Below are positions 49,480-60,332 of a stretch of 64,000 nucleotides of DNA, in pieces. The notes below the pieces were generated by a model. The model saw nothing but the letters and a program-made list of their open reading frames with translations. It was not told the DNA's origin and ran no database searches. Source of the stretch: Portulaca oleracea (lineage: Eukaryota > Streptophyta > Magnoliopsida > Caryophyllales > Portulacaceae); NCBI GenBank assembly GCA_029582165.1, contig CM055870.1:2939332-3003331 (forward strand), in the 5' to 3' direction. A program made the translations under genes and the position numbers. How positions within the stretch are numbered: the first letter of the stretch is position 1; each line of letters begins with the position of its first letter.

Positions 49480-49615
49480 TCATCACCAGCTGTAGCCCTA
49501 GAGTTCTCCCCAAACACTTCCTTAGGGCAAAACAAGTGATTAACATTATATGAGCATGGATCCATTTTGCCCTAACTGAAGTGTTTGGGGGAACTCTTGG
49601 GTTCATCTGATATAT
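49480..49615 (+). ncRNA. MIR395: MIR395 precursor, canonical
   Basis: Canonical 21-nt miR395 on the 3' arm at 49576-49596 (starts CTGAAGTGTTTG, ends GGGGGAACTC). The star side is GAGTTCTCCCCAAACACTTC at 49501-49520. The lower stem pairs TAGCCCTAGAG with the region of CTCTTGGGTTC, and the loop is about 50 nt. miR395 guides cleavage of ATP sulfurylase and SULTR2;1 transcripts during sulfate starvation. Confidence 0.95.
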
Positions 49616-50397
49616 ATTACAAGTTATCTCTTCCTTGAGTTGCTTCAATTCAATTAATACAAGCAAATCAAAGGTAATACCCCCCTCCTCTTTATCTTGG
49701 GTTTATTATCATTGTATATCATCAGAAATAACCATGTAATTTATCAATAAGACATAATTGACAAGCAAAATTACTAGCAACTTTACCTAATGGAGCCTAA
49801 TTACCCTTGTATCCCCCTCCCAGAGGAAAATGAATAAGAAAAAAAGAACATTGATTAATTTGCTTAATTGGTTTGTCCATGAAGATCATGGTTTTGGACT
49901 TTTGGGCTGACAATATTTTTCAGGTATACAATAGTGAATATTGTTTTTGATGATTGCCCGTAATCAAGTTCTTGTTCGTCCGATCTTACTGCTGAAGATG
50001 CTCAAGTTAATTACAATTTTGTTTTAGTATGTACATATCAAGATATGTAATATGTATTCAGTGACTTCAAGTATTTTAGAACTGAATGAAAAATAAGATT
50101 ACTTGGATCCCAAAAAGAGAAGAAAATTGAATTAGATTACACATCCAACTAACCGGTCAAATTAATTACTGTCCTTCAAACGGGTACTAGATAAAATTGT
50201 ATGCCCTAGTCTTTAAGTATAGAGGATGCATGGTTTACTTCCTATTTTCATGCAATACAAAATATAATTCTCAGATTAAATACAACACTTTACAAGTTAG
50301 GATTTTATTTTAGCAAGATATATGCCGTTTTGATTGACAGGGAGTACTATTCTAAAATTGTATTAAAGTTATAATTGAAAAATCATGTTTAAACTTA

Positions 50398-50611
50398 CTC
50401 CCTCCGTCCCAAATTAATTAACACTTTGGCTAAATTTTAATCGTTAATTATTCACAAATTATAATGAGTTACAATATGAAATTAACCCCATTGTAATTTT
50501 TAGTAAAATATCTTTTTCATTACAGTAATTTCATATTGTAACTCATTGTAATTTGTAAGTACTTAACTGTCAAAATTTTGTCAAAGTGACATTTAATTTG
50601 GACGGATGGAG
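50398..50611. mobile_element. Stowaway-type MITE
   Basis: 214 bp flanked by TA. The left end is CTCCCTCCGTCCCAAATTAA; the right end is ATTTAATTTGGACGGATGGAG. The internal palindrome (TAATGAGTTACAATATGAAA ... TTTCATATTGTAACTCATT) matches the 12681 element. Confidence 0.85.
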
Positions 50612-51189
50612 TAATATTTAATAATGATCTTTTACTTGGAGAAGGGAAATTTATAATTACCTTTAATTTTACAATTAAAAACTAAAATTAATATATATAT
50701 TGAATTAGATTACAAAATTTAATATTTTAAAGGAAATTCTACCATAATTGTCTTTTTTCAACTATATATCATAGTTGAAAAGTGACAATAGCATTAATTT
50801 TACCATAAAAATTCAAAATCAATGTAGGCTGATCAAAGTAACTTGTTGCAATAATTAAATATGTTTATATAGGAGGATATAAATCTTTTTAATAAATATG
50901 ATTTATTTTTGATAAATGAATGGTATAAAATTTTCAACTACCATAGTTGAAAATAAATTCAACTATGGTAGAATTTTCAACAATAATATTTTCTAATTAT
51001 CTGCAATGAAGTGTTTCCCAATGGAAGTTTTATTTCAAGATTAATTTCTGTACAATAATATTTCCCAAGTATAAATAACTTTCAAGATTTATTTTCAAGT
51101 GAAACCCTGTTGGGAAAAAAACGAAAAGAGAAGTGAAAAGGTGAAACTTAATCGGAAAACACAGAATGAAAAATGAATTGGGGAAAAAC

Positions 51190-51262
51190 CGATCGCGGTG
51201 GGACTCGAACCCACAATCTCCCGCTCCGGAGGGGAGCGCCTTATCCATTAGGCCACGCGACC
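51190..51262 (-). tRNA. tRNA-Arg (CCG)
   Basis: Minus-strand cloverleaf of 73 nt: acceptor GGTCGCG pairs with CGCGATC, discriminator G, D arm GCCTAATGGATAAGGC, anticodon loop CTCCGGA (anticodon CCG), T arm GTGGGTTCGAGTCCCAC. No intron. One C-C mismatch in the anticodon stem (positions 30-40) is visible, which may reduce function. It lies 10 bp from a tRNA-Gly gene on the same strand. Confidence 0.9.
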
Positions 51263-51272
51263 AAGAAAGAAA

Positions 51273-51343
51273 TGCACCAGCCGGGAATCGATCCCGGGTC
51301 TGTACCGTGGCAGGGTACTATTCTACCACTAGACCACTGGTGC
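51273..51343 (-). tRNA. tRNA-Gly (GCC), copy 1, B-box variant
   Basis: Minus-strand 71-nt cloverleaf: acceptor GCACCAG/CTGGTGC, discriminator A, anticodon GCC. The T loop reads ATCGATT where the other four copies have TTCGATT; the change hits the universal T54 and the internal B box, so this copy may be weak or inactive. Confidence 0.88.
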
Positions 51344-51904
51344 TTCGTTGACTATTATTGTCTGCCACTTTTATTAACCGTTAATTATGTAGGATTCTGA
51401 TAAATCATGATTTAGAATATCAGAGAGGTTGATATAATTTGATTGATCTGTCATATAGTTTTTGATTTATCAGTCATATATATTTAGGCTGACAATATCA
51501 AAGAGGTTGATATAAAAGAGGTTAAAACTTTCACCATTTTAGACTGAATACATTGATTTATTAGTCATACGCTTAGTTAGGTTGATATATATAAATTATA
51601 ATTTATTTATATTTTTTATGGATATATATAATCCATTCAATCTTAGGATGAAGAGTTTTATTTACAAAGCAAGACTTTTAATTTGATTGTGGACTTTAAA
51701 ACGGAGAGAAAATTACCTAATATCTTTAATCTTAGGATGAAGAGTTCAACTTCTAATATTATTATTATTATATATCTTTTATCGGAGAGTTTGAGGAAAA
51801 ATATGAGAAGCATAGATTGATAGTGGTCTAGCTAGGTATTGTTGCAGATAGTGTTCTTAGTAATTTAATAGTTAGTGTATAGTTGTTCAGATGAGCATTT
51901 GAAG

Positions 51905-52545
51905 ATGTGTTTGATATGATTAATTTTGAATCAGTCCTATGCATTGAAGGTTGGACCATTCTGATGGTGAAGAAGTTTAGATATCTATATTCTTCCTTAC
52001 AAAGTGATCATGGGAAGATCAATGCCGATACTATACATCAAAGTAAGGTCGGTTTGCAAGTGTGGAAAGTGGATTCGAGAGTGTTGTTTGATAGGAAAAT
52101 TCCACTTTAGCTTAACGGTAACATGTATTAAAGGTTGGACTGGCAATGTTGTGTGACGCACAATGTTAGGCCATTAAGAAGATACGTACATTGCCAAAAG
52201 TTTAATGTGATAGAGATGAAGATGATTCGATGGATATATATTTGGGTATACTAGGCTGGACGGGCTGGATCGTTTACTGAGCTGAACTAAGGTTAGCACT
52301 AATTGAGGAAAAGTTGAAGGAGACTAAAGTGAGATGGTCTATGCATGTCCTTTGGAGAAGTGAAGATACCCCATTAGAAGGTGTGAATAAATTAGGATTT
52401 ACCTTGAGCATCGGGCATCTGAGAGACGTAAGAAGTCGGTGAGACATGTGATTAGGATTAATCTAAAGCACTTAGGCATAGTAGAGCACAAATAGCACTA
52501 GATAGGATAGTTTGGAGGGTTATCACCAAGGTAATAGTTCGAAGT
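51905..52545 (+). pseudogene. RTE-type LINE reverse transcriptase remnant
   Basis: Degenerate C-terminal part of an RTE LINE polyprotein. VKKFRYLYSSLQSDHGKINAD matches the family's FxYLGSxxxxDGxIxxD region, and VLFDRKIPL follows. Further on, in shifted frames, MKMIRWIYI, IEEKLKETKVRWSMHVLWRS and a RRKKSVRHVIRINLKHLGIV-like end are recognisable. Several stops and frameshifts; not functional. Confidence 0.7.
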
Positions 52546-52624
52546 TGGCTAGTAGGGTAATGTGCTTTAGTTTGGTTTGTTGTCTTATGTCTCCTATTGA
52601 ATTGCGTTGTCCAGCTACATTTAA

Positions 52625-52882
52625 GGCCCTGTTCTTTTATGCGGTATGGTGTGGCGCAGTATGGTGTGATGAAATTGTGGCGGGTTGTGGTGTAATTGTA
52701 ACGGGTTATTGGTATGTTGTGGTAGATTTTTTGTATATATATATATATATAAATATTGTATTGGTAATTGTGAAAAGTTAATTTGTGGTGGGTTGTGGTG
52801 AATTGTGGTAGAATAATATTTTATGGTGAGTTGTGTAAATGCAGTGGTGTGGCCGTGATTCTTGCTGAAAAAGAATAGGGCC
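52625..52882. repeat. hAT-like MITE
   Basis: Left end GGCCCTGTTCTTTTATGC and right end AAAAAGAATAGGGCC form an inverted repeat. The interior is rich in GGTGTGGTG/TTGTGGTG repeats and a short (TA)n. GGCCCTGTTCTTTT ends are typical of hAT MITEs, but I cannot see an 8-bp target duplication. Confidence 0.55.
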
Positions 52883-53695
52883 TGGCTCTTCCTCAACATC
52901 TTTCTTTTGGCTTTTCATATATTTTTCAAATTGGGTTTCTTATAATGTCTATTACGGTTTTCAAAGTGATTTTTTTAAAAGACTTTCGGTGACACTGCAT
53001 GAATCATTCTCTTTATAAACTTCCATATGTGAAGTAAAGACTTTCTACATCTATATCCCTTATACCCCGTTTAAATCTATTGTGCTTAGAGAGCTTTTAT
53101 CCAGAAAAAAAAAAAAAAAAAGTTCTTTGGAGAGCTTATAACAAATTGAACCTAGACAGGAAAGTGGGCATAGTGAAGTCCCTTACTCCTAAGGAGAATG
53201 TGGAGAATATATGCTGCTAAAAATAGCAGAGATGCAGCAACAAAAGCATATCCTTCAATCTTCATCCTTGCAGCTAGTGCTAATCTACCCTTTTCTTTCT
53301 ACACAGACAACTCTTTTCCTCATTTTTTGTTCTCTTTACCATTTGACCCATAACCATTACTTTTCTAATCCAAAGTTTACATACCACGTACTAGTCAAAC
53401 ATAAAGGGAGGTGATATTTTTCATTAAATTAATATTTATTTTATGTATTTAATTTACACTAGATTTTTTGAAAGTATAATTAATTATCATTTATCAACTT
53501 CAATTGTAATAGCCTAAAGAAAATTGCTTTTAAATATTCGTTGCTTCTTTTTCATGGAGTCATGTGACATTTTTGTGTTATACTACATCTCTTCAACAAT
53601 TTAGTCGCTTTGATTTTTTAACCATCTCCAATGTACTATTAATTTAACCATAAATTTTAAGCTTACCAAAAACTGCAACATTATACTTTTATGAA

Positions 53696-54250
53696 GGGTT
53701 TTTGGATGCTAATATATTAAACTTTTGGGGTGTTGGACAATAATACACTGAACTTTAACTTTGGACAATAATACACTGTACTTTGGGGGTGTTAAACAAT
53801 AATGCACCCAAAACGATTCCGATAGTGGCTTACTCGATGACAATCCTACTTAGTAAGTGGAGGAGATGAATTGACCCAAAAATATTTAAATTTATGACAT
53901 GTCTACTAACCCACACATAAGAAAAGGGAACCAACTTTGAATAGAGTAAAAAAAACACATAAAATCACACTTACTTAAACGCGTTTTCGTTAAAAGATTG
54001 TTGTTGTAATTGTATAAAGTCACATTGACTTATGTAGATTAGCTGACATGTCATAAATTTAGATATTATTTACCCAATTTATCTTCTCAGCCTGCCCGGT
54101 AAGATCGCCACCAAGACAGCTACTATCGAAATCATTTCGGGTGGATAATTGTCCAACACCTCTCAAAGTTCAGTGCATCATTGTCCAATGTCAAAGTTTG
54201 GTGCATTATTATCCAATACCCAAAAATTCAGTATATTAACATCAAAAAAT
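53696..54250. mobile_element. MITE family member 2, with target duplication
   Basis: 555 bp flanked by the direct repeat CTTTTATGAA (53686-53695 and 54251-54260), consistent with a 9-10 bp Mutator-type duplication. Ends: GGGTTTTTGGATGCTAATAT at the left, complement of the right ATTTTTTGATGTTAATATAC. Interior landmarks such as GTTGGACAATAATACACTG match members at 46052 and 59719. Confidence 0.75.
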
Positions 54251-54761
54251 CTTTTATGAAAGCATTGTTATTACAAATTTAATGATATTAGTTTCAAAAT
54301 ATAGATAGAATTTGCATGCGTAAGGAAATTTATGGTTAAAATTTTAAACTTTGTAAGTCTATGCACGCCATGATGATTAGTATTGTAGGATGCGCGCCAT
54401 GGGTACAACATAATTCTGTCGTGACGTCTGTTATTAAAATGCATATAATAACTAATAAGTGTATAAAATGTATGTAGACGAATTGAGCATTTAAAAGCGC
54501 GAATCCGTCATCTATAGAGGCCACCGAATAATAAGGGTGTTTTTTGACATCGCCGAGTTATATTATTCAATACGCGTATAGCAGTAGTCTCTCCTATTAA
54601 ATTGTTGAAGGGAACTCTAGATTAGGAAATCATGCTGCCTCTAACTTTCCCCTGATAAGGAAAGACTGATGCCTGAATGGGTCTATAGTCTGATATTCTG
54701 ATTTGCACTTGCTAATCATAATTACACACTTCAAAAAAAGAGAAAACACGAAAATGAGTTA

Positions 54762-54832
54762 TGCACCAGCCGGGAATCGAACCCGGGTCTGTACCGTGGC
54801 AGGGTACTATTCTACCACTAGACCACTGGTGC
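54762..54832 (-). tRNA. tRNA-Gly (GCC), copy 2
   Basis: 71-nt minus-strand cloverleaf, with acceptor GCACCAG/CTGGTGC, anticodon GCC and consensus T loop TTCGATT. Downstream (lower coordinates) A-runs on the plus strand give T-runs for Pol III termination. It is the left border of duplicated module A. Confidence 0.95.
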
Positions 54833-54973
54833 TTGTTGATCTGTGGTTTTCTTACTTAATCTAATTAACTAATTGACTAATTTAATAGCATGTATGTGGG
54901 AAGATCTGAAGCATCAACTTTGGGCCTGAATAACAGGTGACATATAATGTAAACAGATACATAAAAGTATTAT

Positions 54974-55072
54974 GTCAGGATGGCACCCAAAGTTCCCCCA
55001 AACACTTCAGTACTAGAACAAGTAGTCCCTACATATTGAAGTGTTCAAGGGAACTCTAGAGGGCATCTGACC
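54974..55072 (-). ncRNA. MIR395: MIR395 precursor, minus strand
   Basis: Mature-like 21-mer on the minus strand at 55010-54990, starting CTGAAGTGTTTG and ending GGGGGAACTT: identical to canonical miR395 except the last base. It sits on the 3' arm; the 5' arm carries GAGTTCCCTTGAACACTTCA. The stem base pairs GTCAGATGCCC with a GGGTGCCATCCTGAC end. TATATATAA lies at 55145-55137 and a TGAACCTAGTCA box at 55272-55283, both upstream on this strand. It is divergent from the plus-strand MIR395 at 55624. Confidence 0.9.
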
Positions 55073-55271
55073 CCATGTACATATATCCATCTGTTGCTTT
55101 AAGTTTCCTGATCACCAAACAAAGTGCAACACCCAGTTATATATACTGTGGCAAAAAAAAAAAAAAAATCAACTCAGATGGAGATTTATTATGTTGTTTC
55201 AGTGACCCAAGAGGCACATGCATGATCCCAGAGAATAGACCCAAATGTAAGCAACTTCAATTCACACAACT

Positions 55272-55283
55272 TGAACCTAGTCA
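55272..55283 (-). promoter_or_regulatory. UPE-like box of the minus-strand MIR395
   Basis: TGAACCTAGTCA, conserved in the duplicate at 60574-60585 (TGAACCTAGCCA), about 130 bp above the TATA box. Candidate site for EIL-family factors such as SLIM1; inferred from similarity to the known sulfur-response element. Confidence 0.55.
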
Positions 55284-55469
55284 GGAAACTTGCTATAATG
55301 AATTGAAGCCCAAATGTAGAGAATGAGAATCTCAATCTTTATCCACTTTTTCATTCTTCTTCTTAATTCTTATGTCAATTTAATCTAGAATGATATATTC
55401 ACCAGAAAATGTAACCCTAGTTAAATTCAGGAGTACATTAATATTCTAAACTAATTCCCCATTCCTTTC

Positions 55470-55539
55470 TGACCAGATTCACAAACCCATGACTATTAAT
55501 TGATAACAAGAGAGGGACATATATAGAGCAGTATAAATA
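55470..55539 (+). promoter_or_regulatory. Putative MIR395 promoter: UPE-like box and TATA
   Basis: TGACCAGATTCA at 55470-55481 and TATAAATA at 55532-55539, followed by GGGTAGCTAACATG. The same arrangement is kept in the duplicate at 60866-60910. Confidence 0.6.
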
Positions 55540-55623
55540 GGGTAGCTAACATGGTCCTTGAAACAATTAAGCAAACTCAAATAATTCTGGGTATTTCTTA
55601 AGGTAGCTAGGCATAGTTTCATT

Positions 55624-55751
55624 GATCAAGTGCCCCCTAGAACTCCCTCAAACGCTTCAATGGGACTATACATGCGAGTTTCATCGAGAAATTAATGAGG
55701 CTAAGTTAGTGTCCTACTGAAGTGTTTGGGGGAACTCTTGGGATCACTTGA
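55624..55751 (+). ncRNA. MIR395: MIR395 precursor, canonical
   Basis: Canonical miR395 at 55717-55737 on the 3' arm. The star side is GAACTCCCTCAAACGCTTCA, beginning at 55640. The stem base pairs ATCAAGTG with CACTTGAT. The loop is about 55 nt. Its tandem duplicate at 60994 has the same mature sequence. Confidence 0.95.
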
Positions 55752-56186
55752 TACATACAGTTAATGGCATGCAGAAGAAGAAATATGCTACATTGAGCTC
55801 AGTGTTTCAATCTGCTTTGTCAGGTAAGGTGTAGATAATATAGTGTACAAGCCATATATTACTGTGAATATGTATCAACACTACACAATTCACTATATGT
55901 ACATATATACTTACTGTATATCTTTACAAATGGAAACAGGCCGGGTTCATTGTATTGCACTGATGAGCGAGGTGCACATACACTTCCCTTTGCCATGAAG
56001 TCTAGCAATATAACTTCAGCTCATTTATGAAAAGTTGACTCAAATTTGAAGGTCCATAAATGAAATTTCATCCTAGGAGGGAATGAACACAATTAACAAG
56101 TTTTTTAAAAAATGTGTACTTGGTATCCTGATTTGCATAAACTAAATGTCGTTAGTGATAATAATTAGAGGAAAAAAGAAAAGAAC

Positions 56187-56257
56187 TGCACCAGCCGGGA
56201 ATCGAACCCGGGTCTGTACCGTGGCAGGGTACTATTCTACCACTAGACCACTGGTGC
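56187..56257 (-). tRNA. tRNA-Gly (GCC), copy 3
   Basis: 71-nt minus-strand cloverleaf identical to copy 2, with A-rich plus-strand sequence (GGAAAAAAGAAAAG) just below it, i.e. a T-rich Pol III terminator. Right border of duplicated module A. Confidence 0.95.
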
Positions 56258-57103
56258 TAGATGAGTTAGTGCATGTTATCTTATCAACTTGATAAATATC
56301 TACAATTCAAACTGAAAAACTGATGAAGTGAACTTGATACATTTGCATTTTGAGTGAAATATTCAATTTACGATCGATCTCCAATCTACATGTCATATTT
56401 GTGATTACAACCTAATGTGAAGAATGGACGTATCTGTCTAGAAGATCATGCAACATGCATGATCGAATTATAAGTATTTTTCTCACAAGTCATCACAACT
56501 AACATAGAGTTTCATCTCCGAAACCTCCAAGTTGAAAACACTTAGAGGGTGTTTGGCACCAGTGAGTTTGTGTTAGGGAGTGAGAATTGGAATACAAAAA
56601 TCGTTATATAATACAATTCTCATGCTTGTTTGATGGGACTTGAATAAATAGAGGAATGAAAATCAGAATAGAAGCCTCAAATTTTCACTAATCTATTATT
56701 AATAGGGAGGGTTGTTAATTCAGTATGGGAATTCATTAGTCGATATTAAAAATAATGTATCCATATATTTAATTACTATTACCAATAATTCTCACTTCAG
56801 TTCATCAAGAGTTAAGACATTATTTTAATGAAAAAGACATCTATTAACAAATGAAGAGTATTTTAATAAATATATACTTATCATCAATCACACCCTCTAT
56901 ATATTCTCATTTTAAATTATTACGTAACAAACAGGAAACTTGAAAATTTATCGTGCAATAATCAAATTTCTAACAATTTCTTATCTATAAATAACTGATA
57001 GATGAAGACTAGAAAATACAAAACACAAGAAATATTTAAAATAATAATAATAATAATAAATCTCTTAAAATTAGCAGAAGAAACAAAAGCATTGTTGGAA
57101 GAT
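56258..57103. other. Upstream region of the cysteine-rich peptide gene
   Basis: AT-rich. A repeat-like stretch begins GAGGGTGTTTGGCACCAG at about 56545. A TATA-like CTATATATTC at about 56897 lies some 200 bp before the peptide start codon. No other gene seen. Confidence 0.4.
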
Positions 57104-57710
57104 ATGGGAAAGGACTTAAAGCTTGCACTTTTAGCGGCTCTCCTCTTTATCGCAGTTGGTAAGTCCATCCTTTGAGGCAGTTTTTTTGATAATTTGTTAG
57201 TGTTTGTTGTATCATTAAACTTGGATGATCGGTAATAACTATTAAGCAATCCATCATTTTTTGCACAATACACTTTGTAAGTGTCCTTTTGCCGTCAACT
57301 AATATTTTGTATCATTCTTATCACTAGTTTTTTGGTACCTATGATTAATTTCAATCAAAGGAGCTTTGAAATTCGTTGACTATGCCAATAAATAAAAATG
57401 ACACTCTAATTAAATCAACTCTCTATCAATTGGTATAGTTTTATGGTTTTTTTCCTTCTTGTCACTAGTGTAACATCGGTAAGCATGCACTAAAACAAAT
57501 GCAGGTACAACAGTTGGGTGTTGGAGCGCATATGACTGCAGAGTGGACTGTCCCTGTTTTCTCTGTGATTGTATTAATTCTGAGTGCAAATGTAGATCCG
57601 CTGAATCCCCACAACTTCCAAATTCATACCCTGATCTAAATCTTCATCACAATGCTCCTTCTTTACGACAAGGATATGATGAATTTAATAATTATTTACT
57701 CAATAATTAA
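57104..57710 (+). CDS. Small secreted cysteine-rich (defensin-like) peptide
   Basis: Two exons, 57104-57158 and 57505-57710, split by a 346-bp GT-AG intron in phase 1; 86 aa. The first exon encodes a signal peptide (MGKDLKLALLAALLFIAV), and exon 2 continues GTTVGCWSAYD. The mature part has eight cysteines at residues 24, 30, 34, 36, 39, 41, 46, 48, spacing C-x5-C-x3-C-x-C-x2-C-x-C-x4-C-x-C. Then follows an Asn-rich, acidic tail without cysteines. An intron directly after the signal peptide plus CxxxC and CxC pairs is the usual layout of defensin-like and NCR-type genes, but the spacing fits no family I can name. The second exon stays open for 68 codons in AT-rich DNA, supporting a real gene. 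It lies between the two MIR395/tRNA-Gly modules. Function unknown; apoplastic signalling or antimicrobial action is a guess. Confidence 0.65.
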
Positions 57711-59510
57711 GTCTGTAAGACTATAGTCATGAGTAATAAAACAGGAATATAATCATGCAGAGCAATGTATATGGGCATGTAATATATGCTTTGGCAATAA
57801 CAATGAAGTTTACGTAAAAGTAATAAAACATGCAGAAAGATAATCACTTTTCTATAGACAAATCTGATATGTGGTTGGTGTCTACATAAATCCAAGCTTT
57901 CTCAAATAAAGGATTAAGGAAGAACATGATTTCCTCAACCTAGCTTCTCAGTTTTCAGCGGACAAGAGGTATGGGAGTGGGGAGTGGGGAGATTTATGCT
58001 TATTACGAGGTTTTTGAATTTTGGTGACCACAATTTTCTTAATAAAAATTATTGGTGCTTTTAGGAGGTTATTATGGGCCTCGTAATACTGTGATGATGT
58101 ATTTTTTCTCATGTCCTAAGCTTATTTGAGTTTACATTCTGCGGATTGGACATGGTAAATGAATCAAGGTAAAAGGAGTCTCAATTTTCAATTTGAGAGA
58201 TTCTTATATAATGCAGGGTGATGATAAGTGTCTTGCCCCAAGACACTCTTTAAATGTCTTCTTCCTTATAAAATCAATACTTATTATCGTTTTTAACCCC
58301 AATTTTTTTGACAGATACTATTAATTATCAATTATAAGAAGCTTGGAATGTGTTGGCTACGCCAACAATTAAAATTGACACCCTAACGAATGAACCTCAT
58401 CCGTTGGGCATATTTTAGACGCTTTTTTGTAAATTTTTAAAAATATAGATAAAAGTGTGATTTTATACAATTTATATATATTATTATAGTTATAGAAGTC
58501 AATCATGTAACTTTTTTCCAATTTAATTCACAAATATATAGGTTTTCTATAATGACAAGACACTTGCACAAGACTTTTATCATTTCCCTATAATGCAGCC
58601 CTATTCTTTAGTATGGTGGGATAAATTTATCTGACCTCACCCTTTTTATATATCTCACTCATCCAACTTTATTTCACCCTAACTACCTTATAAATAATAC
58701 TCCCTCCGTCTCTTTTTAAGTGTCAAATTAACTACTTTTACAAAACCTATGTGTGTTGGAAATAGAATGAAAAAATTATGTATGGACAAGTATACCCTTC
58801 ATTAAAATAGAAGAATAAAGGAGAATTTAAAAAGGTAAAATAAAAATTTTATTCATTAATTAGGGGTAATATGGGTATTTTACTTATTGAAAACGTGAAA
58901 TTGACAAATAAAAAGGGACAAGGTAATTAAAAATATTATCTCACCTTTTAAGGGACGGGACGGAGGGGGTATATATTTAAATGATATGACAGATGTAATT
59001 TACTTTATCAAATATTATCTCACCTTATCCCACATACCAACTATCCTACCAACTTATCAAATTTTATCTCGCATATCTCACCTTAGCAACATATCCAACC
59101 TACCAACTATCCCACCACCTAAACGAACAGAACATCACTGATGTGGGATAAAATGAATAAAGTTGGTAAAATGAGTAAAATAAAGTAAACATAAATGTAA
59201 TAAAGTACGATAGATGAGATAAAATAGTAGAGTTTGATAGGTGTGATTAAAGGAGTCCGACTTAAAAATGACAAAAACCCGTATAGTTGTAGATTTTCGT
59301 TCAAATTTGACCGGCTATGGACACAATATTTTTGTTGTACCCAATTTTGATTGAAATAGGGTTGCCTATGTTCAAATTTGCTAGTCATACAGTATATTTG
59401 TTTCTTGCCTAAATTTTAATGGGTCTGTAGTTAGAAATTGTCATTTGCATGCACCAACCATATTGCTAATCATAATTACACAGTTTAGAAAAGAGGAATA
59501 AAAATAGGAT
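57711..59510. other. Intergenic DNA between peptide gene and module B
   Basis: No gene recognised. A short segment near 58315-58435 resembles part of the peptide-gene intron (57340-57440), perhaps a remnant of a local duplication. One Stowaway MITE lies at 58700-58969. Confidence 0.45.
58700..58969. mobile_element. Stowaway-type MITE
   Basis: 270 bp between TA dinucleotides, with left end CTCCCTCCGTCTCTTTTTAA and right end AAGGGACGGGACGGAGGGG. Belongs to a different subfamily from the 12681 and 50398 elements. Confidence 0.8.
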
Positions 59511-59581
59511 TGCACCAGCCGGGAATCGAACCCGGGTCTGTACCGTGGCAGGGTACTATTCTACCACTAGACCACTAGTGC
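59511..59581 (-). tRNA. tRNA-Gly (GCC), copy 4, acceptor variant
   Basis: 71-nt minus-strand cloverleaf. The acceptor reads GCACTAG instead of GCACCAG, replacing a C-G pair with T-G. The rest is consensus. It is the duplicate of copy 2 at the left border of module B. Confidence 0.92.
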
Positions 59582-59718
59582 TTGTTGAGGTGCACTTTTC
59601 TTAATTAGCTGCCTTAATTATTGAGTAATTTATTAGCATGTATGTGGGAAGGTCTGAAGCAAGCATCAACATTGGGACTGAATGACAGAGGGCAACGGGC
59701 TCTATATTTGATTTAGAA

Positions 59719-60090
59719 AGGAATTTTGGACGCTAATATACTGAACTTTTGGGGTATTGGACAATAATGCACTGAACTTTGACCTTGGACAATAATGCAC
59801 TGAACTTTGGGGGTATTGGACAATAATGCACTCGAGACAATTTCGACGTAGGCGAACTTGGTGACAATCTTACGTGGCAGACCGAGAAAGACAAATATTT
59901 TTGGACTAATTCATCTCCTCCACCTGCTACATAGGACTGCCACCAAATTAGCCATTGCCAAAATCATACTGAGTGCATTATTGTTCAACACCCCCCCAAA
60001 GTACAGTATATTATTGTCCAAGGTCAAATGTCAAAGTTCAGTGCATTATTGTCCAATGCCCCAGAAATTCAGTATATTAGCATCCAAAAG
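59719..60090. mobile_element. MITE family member 3 (inserted in module B)
   Basis: About 370 bp, with ends AATTTTGGACGCTAATATAC and (right complement) CTTTTGGATGCTAATATACT. The interior has TTGGACAATAATGCACTG. It is absent from module A, so it inserted after the duplication or was lost there. A right-end Stowaway fragment (GGGACGGAGACAGTA) follows at about 60221. Confidence 0.7.
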
Positions 60091-60241
60091 ATAAGCAGAT
60101 AGAAAAAACAATTATTTTTTTAGTACAATATCTTTATAACCGTTGTAATTTCATATTGTAACTCATTGTAATTTATAAGTAATCAACAGTCACAACTTAG
60201 TTAAATTGATACTCATTTAGGGACGGAGACAGTAGTATTAT

Positions 60242-60332
60242 GTCAGGATGCCAACCAACGTTACCCCAAACAATTCAGTAGTAGAACAAGGAGTCCCTAT
60301 AAGTTCGAAATGTTCAGGGGAAACTCTAAAGA
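60242..60332 (-). pseudogene. Decayed MIR395 copy
   Basis: Duplicate of the 54974 hairpin on the minus strand. The mature-equivalent at 60278-60258 begins CTGAATTGTTTGGGG and has four differences from canonical miR395, including the seed. Stem pairing is also disrupted (GAAATGTTCAGGGGAAACTC opposite). About 72 bp (60391-60462) are inserted between TATA and hairpin relative to module A. The upstream box TGAACCTAGCCA survives at 60574-60585. Probably inactive. Confidence 0.75.

Larger units (their letters stand above)
51344..53685. other. Intergenic DNA with LINE remnant and hAT-like repeat
   Basis: No intact gene recognised. AT-rich DNA carrying the RTE fragment and the 52625-52882 repeat listed separately, plus a poly(A) run near 53105-53121. 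Confidence 0.5.

Noticed and set aside
54598..54625. Possible seventh miR395 arm (TTGTTGAAGGGAACTCTAG)
   Set aside because: Only one arm-like fragment is present, with no complementary partner or mature 21-mer nearby; perhaps a remnant.
56545..56940. Possible MITE starting GAGGGTGTTTGGCACCAG
   Set aside because: The opposite terminus (TAACAAACAGG) matches too weakly to define an element.
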